Shown: positions 45,401 through 58,440, counted from the stretch's first letter. The stretch: DNA of 64,000 bases from Symsagittifera roscoffensis (GCF_963678635.1 NC_087063.1:47348101-47412100); one strand, 5' to 3'. Notes: a model not told the origin generated them from the sequence alone. A program made the numbers and translations.

Positions 45401-48400
45401 TTTCATCTATGTTTTTTTCGTCATCTGGGGTTTCACCCTGTATGTGATTTAACGGTGTTTCCAAATTTTCTGTATCGTCTACACCTGGAGAATGTTTTTT
45501 TTTCTGTTGATTGTACTTGACTGATCTGTCTTTCGTGTTTTGGCGTAATTCTTGTGTAGTTTTGACATCGTGAATTTGAATATCGAGTAATATTTCTATG
45601 TGGTGACTGAGAATAGTTTCTTTGTCTATTTGTATAGTTGTTGTTTTGATTTTTAGATTTATCTCGGGATCTATTATTGTTATTGTTATAAAATAGTCTA
45701 TCGTTAGAGTAATTCCGTGATCTATTATTTGAGTAATTTCGTTTCTATTAGTTGATATGTTTTGGTTTCTAATGTTTGATGAGTTTCTTGAACGACCATT
45801 AGAATAATATCTGTTTCGGGAGTTTCAATAAGAACGGTTCCTACTATAATTTGAATAATTTTTTCCATTTGAGTTTGATCTTGAGTTAATATTTCGATAC
45901 TGATTATTCTGACTAGTTGATCTACTACATCTGTTTTGTGAACAATTTTGTGAATTTCTTCTGTCTGGAGGTCTTCCGCGAAAATTATTTCGATAGAGGA
46001 TTGTGATCTGTAATAATTGTAGCTATCTGGAACTGGTTTTCTTGAGCTGTTGTTACTTTGTGAACATTTTCGTTTGGTAGTATTTGTTTTTTTTTATGTA
46101 TTGATAGAAAGATTTGTTTGATTCTCAGTGCTTTTCTGCTCTAATTTGTTTATCTTGTTGTTTTTGTCTGCAATCAGCAATGCTATGTCCAGATCTACGA
46201 AAAACATTGCACCATTGTGCGAATTATGGTTCACCTTCAAAATTTGGATTCTTATCATAAAAATTTAATAATTGGTTGATTTTTTCTGCCAATTCGTATG
46301 AGAGTCTTGGGTATTATTAAGTTGGGAAGTTGTTGTTGGAATGTTGTTTACATATTGTTTTTTCAAACTTTATGTTTCTTCTAGTTTCAAAGTGATTTCA
46401 GCTTGTTCTAATTGTCTACTAATTTTCGAAAGTCTATATCGGGTTTTCGGATTGATGATGGATGTGATAATCTCTTTTTTATTGCAACTTAGCGTAATAA
46501 TGGCAATAGAGTCATCATTAAAATTTCAGTCATTTTCGTGTTTTTAAAATCATATGTATTGAGAGAGTATGATTTTTGTACTAAATCTTCAATCCTTACC
46601 GCGTGTTGTTTTTTTGTTTTGTTTGGGAGTCTACATATTTTGTTGCATAAAACTTTTTGATGTTGTTTGTTTCTTTCGGAATCAAACATTTTTGAAAATT
46701 CTTGTGTGAATCGTTTCCAATCTGATTTAACTTCTATGGGTAGGACTAAACTCATGGATTAACGCTGTTTGTTTATGTATCCAATTTTGATTGATTGGTG
46801 TTTTTACTGGTTCAAGGCCTATGCTTAAAAATAATTTTACTGTAATTGCTTTCAGGTAGTCTTCAAATGAATATCCAGGGTCTGTTCCTATGAATACCAT
46901 GAGTAGCTTATTAGATGATATGGATGATTCACCCATGAGGTATGGGTTCATTGTCAATTGAAGTGATTCTGCTGCTTTTTTTAATTGTGAAAAGTTTGTA
47001 AATTGAGTCTTTGTAATTTCATGTTGTTGTAGGTATTGTGGTATTAGAATTCCAAATTGCATTTGATTGGTTTGATAGTTTTGGGTAAATGTATGGTTTT
47101 GTGATTGTGTATTGTTATTATTTGATACCAAATTTTTCCTTTGAGAAAAAAATTTGTTTTGATTGTCGTGTTTTTTCTAAGCCCCTGTAGGATTCAAAAA
47201 AATCTGGTTGATAAATTTTATCTGATTGATTAAAATTAATCCAGTTGTTATTTAGTGGTTTATAATTAGATTGTTGTTGATTTTGATTGAAACAATCTTC
47301 ATCTTCAGAATAGTCTGAATGATTTCTGCCGAATTGATTGTTTGTAGGAATTTTACTTTGTTGGAAAAAAAGGGAAGTTCTCATTACGGTCTGTTATAAT
47401 CTTTTGTTTTTCATTAGAAAAAACTGACTGGGAAGATGGTTGTTTTGTTTGTTTAATATAATTTTGCATTTTGTTCATGTGATTCATTTTGATAACGTGT
47501 TGTTTGAAAGGGTTTGCTATTGGTTTATGAATGTTATTGTTTGCGAAAAAATCAGAATTGTGATTTGCAAAACTTTTTCTATTTGCATGTTTTTGTTCGT
47601 TTGTTTGCCGTGGTTTGGTTATCGGTCTGAATTTTTGATAATCTTTTTGTGAATCTTTTGTGACAACGGATATTTTTATTGTTGATTGAATTGTTGTTTG
47701 TGGAAATCGGATGTTTTTTATGGTGTTGTGAGTGTTGGAAGAATAGGAGAAACACTCTGTTGTGTTGTAGGTCTTTATTCAACTAATTCTTCTATTATAA
47801 AAATAAAAAAATTCAATTATGGAGTTTGGATACTTTTTTGTGTAAGGTTTCTAATTTCATTAAAAGTTTCTGGTATATTTATAAATATTGAATTGAAACT
47901 ATTTTTCCTGTTCTATTGTTGAACATTGTGTTATAATTTAAGGGTGTTGCATCAATAGTGAGTGAAGTTACTCTTAATTAATTTTGTGTACAGAAACAGT
48001 GATGATTGCCGCACTTGAAATGTCAATGGTGATAATGATATAAAAGAGATGAGACCATTCAGGGTCGCAAACATAATCTATTTGGACTGCTAATATAGTT
48101 TCATTCTCTAAAATTTTTGGTCGGAAACTCTTTCTTGATGTTAAAATTAAATCTTAACTGAACAAAATAATCTATTTTGAACCACGCTATGATTCATTGT
48201 AGCTGTTGTTTTACTTTTTGTGATATTTCATTATCAGTCAGTGTTTCACGAATTGCATCTAGAAATTACGAGGAAAGGTCAATTTCCTGTTTATAGTTGC
48301 ATGTCGACATATTTGAGTTGTTGATTCCTTGAGTACTTCTTTCGGTTCTAATTTGGATATGTAATTACAAACAATAGAGATAACCTCGTTTGTAAACATT

Positions 48401-48772
48401 GAATTTGTTCTTTGTGAACTTTGATTTTCGATGTTTTTGATATATCATCTAAAAACTTTATGAGAAAAAAAAGATCTATGTCATCTGTTTGTGTTTGATG
48501 CGGTGTTTGATTTGTTTAAGCTGAAAAAAATTCAATAGTGAAATTTCGGTAATATGAAGTGATGTTACAGAAGCTTTTTAGATAGTGATCAAGTTTTTGT
48601 CTTCTAATTCTCGTTTTGGGAAACTCCTGCTTACATCGGCTTTTTCCTTTTTGAATAAACTTGCAATTAAATCATGACAAAAATGTACATGTCCTCTAGC
48701 GGAATCTTTTGGTGGATGGATCACAAAGATAAATATAGAGTCATCGTCAAAATTTTGGTCGTATTGAATCAT
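45400..48772 (-). pseudogene. gag remnant of copy 2
   Basis: 46489-46755 (FTQEFSKMFDSERNKQ), 46727-47131 (LTMNPYLMGESSISSNK) and 48578-48772 (N-terminus, HFCHDLIASLF) align with Gag of copy 1 in order. The Asn/Arg-rich tract is recognisable but broken at 45500-46100. Confidence 0.8.
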
Positions 48773-48779
48773 TTTTTGT

Positions 48780-49196
48780 GTTTTCTTTCTGCTAATGTGT
48801 AACTTTCAATATGTCTTATTGGTTGATTCCAAAGATAGAGCCGTAGTTGTTTATAATTTTTTTTTTAAGTTTACTTTTTCTTGATGATGGTGTTGTGGAG
48901 TCTGATTCAAAACAAAATTTTTTTGGTCGCTTATTGGAATAATTTTGTCCATTAATTCTTTTTGGACTAAGTTCTTGTATTGTAGTTGCATCTGATTCAA
49001 AAAATGCCTACGTGTCTTTGAAAATCTTCTCTTAATAATTTGTTTTGCTATTCATGTCTTTTTCTTGTTTGTCTTTTTGATTTAATAAATCATATTGTCT
49101 GTCAATAGGGTGCAATTTCAAGGCCGCATCTATCATTTAAAAAAAACAATTGTGACGTTTTATAGTTCGTTTACCGCCTAAATGGTCTCTTGACAT
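48780..49196 (-). pseudogene. ORF2 remnant of copy 2
   Basis: The sense strand begins ATGTCAAGAGACCATTTAGG at 49196 (MSRDHLGGKRTIKRHNC) and near 48820 encodes LRLYLWNQPIRHI, the conserved C-terminal motif. Stops lie between. Confidence 0.6.
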
Positions 49197-50298
49197 AAGG
49201 TTTAGGGTGATGGGTGCAAAATCCAGGGGTTAGATTTTTAATTCCTTAAATTGTTAGTTCTTACGGTTTTTTAGGTTATCCTAATCTTGGGGCATAATTT
49301 GTCGAAGTTGACGGGTTGGGGAGAGGGTATATCAGATAGTTGAAATGATCTATTAACTTCTCGGTGGCTAAGTTTTTCTTTTAAGAAAACTTACTGAATC
49401 CTACTTAGGTTGTTGATTTTGTGATTGATGGTTGGACAATAATAAATCACTCCACAAGAATCAGGGATGAATAGAACACAAGTAGATCGTTAGATACTAT
49501 TATAAAAATTACTATTATAAAACGTTAGATACTAAACTCACTAATTTTAAATGTATTTCAGGCTGGGTCAGCTAAGAGGAAGGGCTCACGTGAAGGATGA
49601 GTAACCAAAGTTCTTCGCTGTTTATCCTAATTATAATGGTTAGTTTTCTATAACTTTCGGTTAGACCTGGGTTTTGATACGGTTTGGAAAATGAATCGTT
49701 GTTTGAGTTGCTTAGACACTTTTAATAATGAGGTGGGGAGAACAAGGTTGTTCTAATTGATCCAAGGGAAGCCTTGGTGATCGAATAATTTAAGTGAGAT
49801 GAAAGCTGAATGTGCAATAATATTCAAAAATTCATTTTGATGATCTGGTTTAAAGGGAAATTTACATTATCGAAAAGCAAGGGGAAGCCTTGATAACTTT
49901 TCAGGTACAAAGTTTAAGTTAAAGAATTGCTAAAAAATGAAAGTTTTGATTTGAAGATTATGATTTTAAATGATTCTAAATTTTGAAAAATTTTAAATAT
50001 GTTTTAGATGATAAAACAAGTAAAAAGAAATGAAAAATGCGTCCTTGTGAAACAAGAAAATTTTTAAATAAAATTGAAAAAAAATTAACTTTAAATTTAT
50101 TACTAACTAATTTTTGTATTTTTATTCAAAGAATTTTAATTTTACAAATGTTTTCAAGGTAAAATTATTGCAGATTTGAAAAAAGGAACGTCTCGTGTAT
50201 CTTTTTATCATTCGTTACCAATGTTATATATTATAGCTATAAAGCATCAAGAAGTTTATTGTTTGAAATTCAGATTATTGCTCCAATTAAAGTTATTT

Positions 50299-50511
50299 TC
50301 AAGTCAAGGAACGAAAATCTACTGCATGGAGAATTCTGAACGCATATACTTTTTGCGGTTTGGGTCGTACCACTAAGTAGTAGCTTAGACCGTTGTTCAA
50401 TTTTTTACCTGGTATTTGTCGTATCGATTGAAATAACGGCGTAGACTTATTGAGACGTAGAGACATTTCTATTAAATTTTCTATTCTATGTAACATTTTG
50501 CAATTCTGCAA
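50299..50511 (-). CDS. ORF1 of copy 2 (first duplicate), 70 aa
   Basis: Contains LIEMSLRLNKSTPLFQSI, matching LIEMSLRLNRSEP.F of copy 1. Still open although the rest of the copy is decayed. It differs in length (N-terminal extension MQNCK, shorter middle). Product function unknown; probably not expressed now. Confidence 0.45.
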   Translation of the reverse strand: MQNCKMLHRIENLIEMSLRLNKSTPLFQSIRQIPGKKLNNGLSYYLVVRPKPQKVYAFRILHAVDFRSLT

Positions 50512-51376
50512 TTTTTATTTTTCTCTTATTTCTAATTCTAATTTGTCTAATTCAAATTAGCTATTTCTAAGTTTGTTATTAGGTCTTTTTCGAGACTTTT
50601 GGTCGCACCCGATTCGACCACACTTGGTTCGACCACATCCTAGAAGTTCATGCGTTTGAAGCGTCTTTTGCACAAATAGCAGTGTTTTGGTCAAACACTT
50701 AAACAGAAGGCCTACAAACCTAGTTTTAGCGTGTTTAAAAATTTGGGAGAGCTCGGAAAATCATTTTGCTTAAACTAAAAAAAACGTCGACAAGTTTTTC
50801 GAATATTTTGAAAAAATACGGGCTCATTCCAAGGTTTCAGCTGTTTGCGGTAATTTTCTAATTGCTTCATTCTGTTTTTATTTTGCTGAAATGCTTATAA
50901 AATTTAAATCAATTTCTGCTTTAAGACCTAAACAAAAACTTGTAGGGTGAGCAATTTTGACCATCCCAAAGAGGCCATACTTTAAACTGGATTGGCAGAC
51001 AACTTAGGTTTACTAGATCTTTTGTTTGTCGTGTTTTGAAACCTATACTTATGTTTTAGATAATAAAATTTTATAGTTATGTTTCAGCTGATAAAGCAAG
51101 GATAAAGAAATGAAAAACGAGTCCTTGTGAAACAAAACTTTCTTTGTTAAATTAAAAAATATTAACTTTAAAATTAATACTAACTAATTTTTGTATTTTT
51201 TTTTCAATGACTTTCAATTTTACCAATGTTTTCGAAATCAAATTACTGCAGATTTGATGAAATCATTGTCTTTTGTATCATTTTATCAGTCGTTATTATT
51301 GTTATATAGTATAACTATAAAGCATCAAGAAGTTTATTGTTTGAAATTTAGATTATTGCTCCAAGTAAACTTATTT

Positions 51377-51589
51377 TCATGTCAGGAAATGAAAATCTAC
51401 TGCATGGAGAATTCTGAGTGCATATATTTTTTGCGGCTTGCGTCGTACCACTAAGTAGTAGCTTAGACCGTTGTTCAATTTTTGACCTGGTATTTGTCGT
51501 ATCGATTGAAATAACGGCGTAGACTTATTGAGACGTAGAGACATTTCTATTAAATTTTCTATTCTATGTAACATTTTGCAATTCTGCAA
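51377..51589 (-). CDS. ORF1 of copy 2 (second duplicate), 70 aa
   Basis: Same protein as the frame at 50299-50511, with a handful of substitutions (for example PGKKL/PGQKL, RPKPQ/RRKPQ). Open, but in a dead element. Confidence 0.45.
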   Translation of the reverse strand: MQNCKMLHRIENLIEMSLRLNKSTPLFQSIRQIPGQKLNNGLSYYLVVRRKPQKIYALRILHAVDFHFLT

Positions 51590-52685
51590 TTTTTATTTTT
51601 CTCTTATTTCTAATTCTAATTTGTCTAATTCAAATTAGCTATTTCTAAGTTTGTTATTAGGTCTTTTTCGAGACTTTTGGTCGCACCCGACTCGACCACA
51701 CTTGGTTCGACCACATCCTAGAAGTTCATGCGCTTGAAGCGCCTGCTGCACAATTAGCAGTGTTTTGGTCAAACCCTTCAAAAGAAGGCCTACAACCCTA
51801 GTTTTAGCGTGTTTAAAAAATTTGGGAGAGCTCGGAAAATCTTTTTGCTGAACTAAAAAGAGGTCGACAAACTTTTCCCGTATTTTGAAAAAATACGGGT
51901 CCACTCCAAGATTTCATCAGTTTGCGGTTATTTTCTAGTTGCTTTAATCTGTTTTTATTTTGCTGAAATGCTACTGAAACTTACATCAAATTCTGCTTTA
52001 AGACCCTTGCAAAAACTTGTAGGGTGAGCAACTTTGAACATCCCAAGGAGGCCATACTGTACACTGGATAGTTAGTAGAAGACTTAGGTTTAGTAGATCA
52101 CTGGATTAAACATGTTAAAACTTTGGTCGACACAATTGAAGGAAACACGTTAAAGATCAAAGAAAGATTAAAGAGAGAAGTCTTTTTGCGGAACTTACTC
52201 ACAACTAACTTAATACAGTTTTTAGACTCTTATTGATGTTTCTAATACACAAACAGTCGTTTAAACAAAGTTAGGACGTTTTATGATTTAGAGTTGACTC
52301 TTTTTTGTCGGCACAATTTTGAAAAAGCAAGAGTTCTTGTGCTATGCGTAGATTGCACCTACCAAGAGAAATCAAGTTTCACCTTGCAATTTTGACAAAA
52401 CTTTCTACTCCGACGGGAGAAAAAGATGCCTTACTTTCAAATTCATTTGAAAACTTCACCTGTGGCTAGTTTGTTTTAAGGTATAGGAGTTTGAAAACTG
52501 ACAGCTTGGCTAATTTGGATTAATTAATTGGCTAAATTGGAATAAATAGGTTTTCCAGTTTCTTTATTAGCACGTAGCTGAAGCAGCGTTTTAGTCAGGT
52601 TCAAAAATTGAAGTAACACAAACTAAGTGGTGCAAGTATTGATCTAATAGTCCAAAACCTCTAACTTCGTACTTGAGACTGCGTG

Positions 52686-54450
52686 AATGTTCCAACTGCC
52701 TTTTAACGTTTATGGAGCAGTAATAACATGAAAAAATTGAATGTAATAAAGCAAAATAAAAGTTTTTTTTTCGAAACTTGAAATTTTTTATGTAAATCAT
52801 CCCCCCACACGCCATATAAAGTTCAAAAGAATAGATTTTGCTGCTATTAACAATCAATTATGGCAAATAAGTTTACTTCAACCAATTTGGAACAATTTCT
52901 AGAACGAATCAGATCTCCGCATACGCGTTAATACAGTGCTGAGTAACCGGACAAAACGCGTTAAACTTGAAACTTAAAACGCGTTTTTCTCAAATTAGGT
53001 TGTCCTTAGGTGAAAACCTATGAAGACAAAACCTGCTTAAATTTTTAGCAGAATTAAAATGGTGTAATTTGTTTTGAGAAATTCGGACCCAAAATTTTAC
53101 CCCAAAAATGGGTCATTTTGGCTTATCTTAGTTAATCAAAAATAACGCCAAAAATACCCAGTCGATCACAGACTTAATTTTATCAATGTGAGCCCCTTAC
53201 GTAATCAATCAATGTAAGCCCAACAAAATTTAAGAAGGGTATAATCTCCAAAACATTGTATAAGTTAATTTATTTTGTTTGATAGACAAAAAAGTTCGTT
53301 TTTACTACATAAAATACCAATTTTTTATTTAAAATCAATTTTTAAACGGTTTACAATTGTTTTTGGAGATTATACACTTCTTAAAGTTTGATGGGCTACG
53401 TATGGGGATCACTTTGATACAATTATGTTTGTGATCAACTGGTTTTTTTTTGCGTAATTTTTTATTAACTAAGAAAAGCCAAAATGACCCATTTTTGGGG
53501 TAAAATTTTGGGCCCGAATTTCGCGAAACAATTTACACCATATTAATTCTGGTAAAATTTTAGGCAAATTTTCACCTAAACTCAACCGAGAAAAACGCGT
53601 TTTAAGTTTCAGGTTTAACGCGTTTTTTCCGGTTAATATATCGCGGAATATATCGCGCATTAATTGTCCCAAATTGCCAAAAATGCCCATTTTTAAACCC
53701 TGATAACTTTACGAAAAATAATCACAGGTAAAATATCTTTTCAAATTTAATGCTCAGGACAACAATACCTTTCGAACGATAAAAAAATTTCCGTCATAAA
53801 TGGCTAGTTAAAAATTCAAAATTTGTCTGAAGAAAACCCTCCCCGAGCACAAATATTCCGTTACTTTCGTATCGACATCGGAACAAAAAACCCACACCTC
53901 TTATCTTTCATTTTTAAAATTAAACAAAATTACTCGTATCAGGGCAAAAACTTGAATGTTCCGACTGCCTTTTAAGGTCTATGGAGCAAAAATTAACCTA
54001 AAAAAATTAAATGTAATAAAATAAAATAAAAAAAAAACAAATGGAAATTTCAGACTTTTTTTGAAAAATATACCCCCACACACCATATAAAGTCCAAAGT
54101 GATAAATTTTGCGGCTAGTAACACATTATTTGTGACAAATAAGCTTACTTGAAACACTTTGGAACGATTTGTAAGACAGATTAAATCTCCGCTTACGCGT
54201 TAACAGCGCGAAAAATATCGCGCGTTAATTGTCCCAAATTGGCCAAAATGGCAATCTTCAAACGACCATAATTTTACGAAAAATAATCACAGGTGAAATA
54301 TAATTTTAAATTTAGGCTCAAAACAAGAATAACTTTTGAAAGATATTCAAAAAACTTGTCAAAAATGGCTAGTTAAAAAGTCGAAATTTGTCTGAAGAAA
54401 AAAAACCCACACCGAGCACTAATATTCCGTTTCTTTCGTTACGAAAGTCG
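52686..54450. repeat. Tandem duplication A-B, first unit split by an insertion
   Basis: Block A (52686-52935, gaatgttccaactgcc ... tctccgcatacgcgtt) recurs at 53953-54205. Block B (53649-53885, tatcgcgcattaattgtccc ...) recurs at 54213-54450. A and B are contiguous in the second unit, but separated by the foldback element in the first. Origin unknown; no coding signal. Confidence 0.75.
52944..53635. mobile_element. 692-bp foldback element with about 320-bp arms
   Basis: Begins TAACCGG and ends CCGGTTA. The arms are reverse complements through aaacgcgttaaac, cttaaaacgcgtttttctc, aaaatgggtcattttgg and tataatctccaaaa. The short middle near 53270-53340 is unpaired. It interrupts repeat A-B, whose second copy gives the empty site. 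No ORF, so it would be non-autonomous. Confidence 0.75.
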
Positions 54451-55798
54451 GAAAAAAATTATTTGAACAGTGCCATGTTGGAATGAAAACGTTTGTTGGA
54501 CAAAACGAGCAAATTATTGTGATCAGATTTCTTTCACACTTTTCATAGTGAGATAACGCGTTCAGCCGTAACATCACAAAAAACGCTATGAAAGTAGAAA
54601 AACTGATAATTCTCAAAAATGCACAGTAGGTAATATCGTTGTTAACATCTAGTTGTTTGAAGGCGTTTAAGATTAACCCACCGCGCGATTTAAAATTTTT
54701 TTGTAACTCACCGGATTGACCATCCTACAAGAAATTCTCCTATCATAGAACCTATTGCAGGAAGTTTCCGCTTTTTTATAACTTTTTTGAGAGAAAAGTT
54801 CTAACGTCGCAATTTTTTCCAAAAATTCAAAAAAAGGCTGAAAACACTTTGAAAGCGTTTATATACCCTAAAAACAGATAACAACATGTTTGGAAAATTT
54901 TGATTTTTTTTAAATTTTTTGTAGGTAAAAATTTGATTCGATAATGTTTATGCATAATGGTATTATGGTTATTTCAGATAATGTTATAATAGTTATGTAA
55001 GTTCCGGAACCAAAAAAAACGATTTTTTTTTCACTAAATCTCTTAGTTATACTACGAAACTAGCGGTTCGATAATAATAAACTTAAAATAAAAAATTAAT
55101 TTTCACCAAACAAGTCAGATAGTTTTGGATTTGTCATTGTGGGGTTCAGGTATAGATCAGCTAATAGTCAGCAGAAAACTATGTCTGTAAAGTTAATAGG
55201 TTTACTGGTAACTTCAAGTAGCAAAACGAGTCTTTTGCCCTATGCGTTTCCGATACTTTTCCAAGCGATAGCGAAAAACTTTGTAATTGGTTGACAGAAA
55301 AACGAAAAAAGTTCTTATCTCACAATTTTCTTACAAGAAAAGTCACTATGTTACATCTTTTTTTATATCCTTATCTTGTAACATTCTTCGAGCCTAATTC
55401 TGTAAGAGGATGTAAGATTCTAATAAGAAAAGTTATAACATTTGTGAACCCGGGCCATTTCACTCCCGCGCAGTTTGTGTGATGATAAATCATTTTATAT
55501 CAATTTTTGTACATTGAAGTTCAGAAAAATCAAAGGGTGGGGGTTGGAATTGAAAAAGAGCAGAAAATTTCTAACATTATGTTCACTTGTTCATGCTTAC
55601 ACGTTTTTTTTTTGCAGCTAAGAGCATCTATAATAATTGAAATAGACTTTTGAAAATTGAATTTCAGATAAATCCAAACGGGGAAACTAGAAAAAAGAAT
55701 AGTTGAAGCAGTCAAATTTAAAATTCAAATGTGGGGAAGGGGAGTGGAAAAGATCCACAACCCGCACCGGAGATCCATGGATAAAAATCGTTTATAAT
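54451..55798. other. Intergenic or intronic AT-rich DNA, nothing recognised
   Basis: No ORF with family resemblance, no repeat evident by eye. Confidence 0.4.
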
Positions 55799-56110
55799 GG
55801 AAAATTGTTGTCCAAAATGTCATTATAATCCGTTAGGCTCTTTTTCCTCCCCCCCCCCCCCCCCCCCCTGCAAATTGTTACATGTAAATTCGTTGACCAC
55901 ATTGTCCGATTATAATGAAAATTTACATACGGTCTAATAAGGCCACGACAAACATATTTGGTCTCCAAACGCAACCTCGTAAGACCGCTCGTTACACTAA
56001 TATATTGACGCTCGTGTGAGGGGGGGGGGGGGGGGGGGGAGGAAAGAGAGCCATCCGTTATTGTTGAAAATTTAAACTAAAAATCTATTATTTTACCATT
56101 ATGATCGATT
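55799..56110. repeat. Small inverted repeat bracketed by C and G homopolymers
   Basis: A C run (about 20, from 55849) and a G run (about 20, from 56019) face each other across about 150 bp. Outside them ccgttaggctctttttcctc is inverted as gaggaaagagagcc(at)ccgttat. Arms plus homopolymers can fold back. Confidence 0.6.
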
Positions 56111-57000
56111 AGTTTTGTAAAAATACAATCCATTAAAATCCATTATAATGGATTATAACGGATTATAATCTTTACATTTTTTTTGCAAAATCAATTGCAG
56201 AACTTGTAACATTTCTGCGTTACTCACGGCCTACTCGCAACCTAAACCTACTCAATTTAACCCCCCTCAATTTGCCCCCTTGCCGCATTTGTCCAAACCC
56301 CCACTCCCCTGCGTTTATGCCTAGGCCCACCCCCATGTTTACTAAATTTTAACCCCAAGCCCACCCACCCTCTCTCCAAGTTACAGTTTACCGCCCCCCC
56401 CCCTCCCCCAGTTTGATTACGATTGAAGGGGTCGGGGTGAGGGGGTTATTCAGTGTGAACAACACCAATTTACCCCCATTCTTCTTCCCCCCCCCCCATT
56501 TTCAGTAAAGGGGGTTAAACTAAGATAGGGGGAGGGGGGTTAACTGACGAGGTATAAACTGTGGGGGTGGGGGGTAAACTGGGGAAAGGGTTTGTTAAAA
56601 GAGGCGAGATAGAGTTTACATAGTATAGAAAAATTGAGAAAGCTTTTACAGTTAAAATAAAAACAAAAATCAAAGTTTTTGAAATGAGCAACTACACGAA
56701 ACAAGAAATGAAAAAACTTTGAAAAACATTTGCAAAATTCATAGTTGTTTTTCAAAAAATACATTATAATCGACTATAACCTTTTATAATGGATTACAAT
56801 GATTAAAAAATATTCTGATTATAATCCATTTTTAATGAATTGAGATCGATTATCATCGATTATAATGGATTATATTGATATAAAAATGCAAGGATAATAA
56901 TCCTTTTTTGATGGATTATAGACCATTATGTTTGTAATTTTATAGTTTTATAGATCCTGATTATAAAATGACAATATAACCGATTATTATCCATGGAACT
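56100..57000. repeat. TTATAATGGAT-type and C/G-run repeats
   Basis: 56100-56170 and 56760-56990 are built from ccattataatggattat motifs in both orientations. Between them, 56240-56590 holds C-rich then G-rich strings (accgccccccccc, ggggggttaactg, ggggtaaactgggg), with clustered G runs able to form quadruplexes. Confidence 0.6.
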
Positions 57001-57693
57001 CTAGTGCGGCCAGCGCTCTTTTTCTTTTTCTCACGCCTCACATGGGATATTTTTTGGCGTATCGAATGGTTTTTATGAGTTTGAATATAAAGACCAATTA
57101 TTTTTGAGCTCTTTTCCAGTTCTCCCCTTTCAAATCAATTTTGAAAATTTATTTAACGTTGTCATAAAACAATGAAATTTGGCGGGTTGTTCAAATTGAC
57201 AACTGTGAACAGATTTTTTCTTCCTGCTGTACAGCGTAGCATCACGCATTTAGCCGTAATAACACGTAAAACAAACATAAAACTCGGTATTTTGAAAGAA
57301 GGCAACTTGAAAATTTTTGTGGTGGCCTAATCAATCTGCATGTCAGTTTTTATAGCAATCGGACAATGTGATCAACAAACTTACCTGTAAAATTTTGCAG
57401 GCGCGGGAAAAAGAAAAAAAGCCAGAGCCGGAAAAGTATACAAAGACGTATATTCTGTCTTAGTTTGTCCTAAAGGACATAAAAATAATAGAGAAGAATC
57501 AAAAACTAAATTTCGTGATGAAAGATAGCAGAAGGTTCTTCATGTGCAAGAAACACCTCAGCATTTCAGTACTTTGAAGCAAAAATTGCGTGACTGTCAA
57601 AACACACAGATGGAGAACGTGCAAAAACGTTAGCTTATGCATTTACCGTTATAACGAAACCTGGAAGTTTCACTACTTACTTTTTAAAACTTT

Positions 57694-58112
57694 TGGAACC
57701 AGATATAAACTATATTTATTATTCGGTTATAAATTGGATATTTTATCTCTATAAAATATTTGATATTAACCAATCACGATCCATCCAACTAACAACCCAC
57801 TTATTTGTAAGTGCTGAAATTACTTGTAATTTCAGCACCAGAGAGATTTGAATTTAACTTAGAAATTAGTTACCTCTCCAAGAGAACTTAAGCTATCGCA
57901 ATAAGCCAGTACACTCTAGATCTATTGAGCCTAGCAGAGACTAGTTAAACCCCTGAGACTAGTAGATATAAGAGTAAGATTAGGATCGGTATTAGACTAA
58001 GAAATTGCACGAATCTATCCGGCCGAAAATTAGATAGCGTGAAGAGCAGACTTTGTACCCTATCTGAAATTGTGTACCCTATCTCTATGAGTTACACCTC
58101 GAACTTCACTCA
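57694..58112 (+). repeat. 5' LTR of copy 3
   Basis: 419 bp, tggaaccaga to ttcactca, clearly related to the copy 1 LTR. Contains the perfect 13-bp hairpin at 57811-57838. The poly(A) signal is changed to AATAAG, and there is a small internal duplication of gtaccctatct. Confidence 0.9.
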
Positions 58113-58206
58113 TCTGGTGCTACCATAAGTCTCGATCAAGACGTTAAAAAACAAATTAGTTTAGAACTAACAGATAGATAAAAATTAGACAAAAAAATTA
58201 TCAAAA

Positions 58207-58440
58207 ATGTTACATGATAATAATCTAATTGAAATGTCTCTACGACTCAATAGATCAGAACCGCTATTCCGCACAATGAAAGAACTACCAGGTATTGGAA
58301 GAAGACCTCGGACAAGAGACGATCTACGATTACGAAAGAACTTACCATTAAGTTTCATGGTCGTACAGCAAAAGCCAGACCAAACTATTATATTTAAGAT
58401 TTTATTAACAAAGAATTTAGATTTTCATTTGCAAACATAG
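58207..58440 (+). CDS. ORF1 of copy 3, 77 aa
   Basis: Same length and layout as ORF1 of copy 1: LIEMSLRLNRSEPLFRTM, ELPGIGRRPRTRDD, NLDFHLQT. It is open although gag and pol here are broken. Most differences from copy 1 are third-position or conservative, as expected of a protein under selection while the copies were active. Confidence 0.55.
   Translation: MLHDNNLIEMSLRLNRSEPLFRTMKELPGIGRRPRTRDDLRLRKNLPLSFMVVQQKPDQTIIFKILLTKNLDFHLQT

Larger units (their letters stand above)
34054..50609 (-). mobile_element. Copy 2: old, inverted, decayed relative of copy 1
   Basis: From right to left it keeps PBS, ORF1, twin-hairpin leader, ORF2, gag, pol, small membrane ORF, ORF3, env, ORF4, 3' intron, 3' stem-loop and one LTR. 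Every long frame is broken. The LTR at 34054-34430 lacks about 40 bp of its outer end. No LTR follows the PBS at 50601: homology stops there. Protein-level similarity with copy 1 is moderate, so it represents a distinct subfamily. Confidence 0.9.
49998..52110. repeat. 1.08-kb tandem duplication at the 5' end of copy 2
   Basis: Sequence from about 49998 recurs with an offset of 1078 bp (from about 51076). Each unit carries leader, ORF1 (50299-50511 and 51377-51589), the PBS and roughly 400 bp of non-element DNA starting gattcgacc or gactcgacc. The two units differ by scattered substitutions, so the duplication is not recent. Confidence 0.85.

Noticed and set aside
34054-50609. Copy 2 as a second active element
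   Set aside because: Every long frame contains stops or frameshifts, and one LTR is missing.
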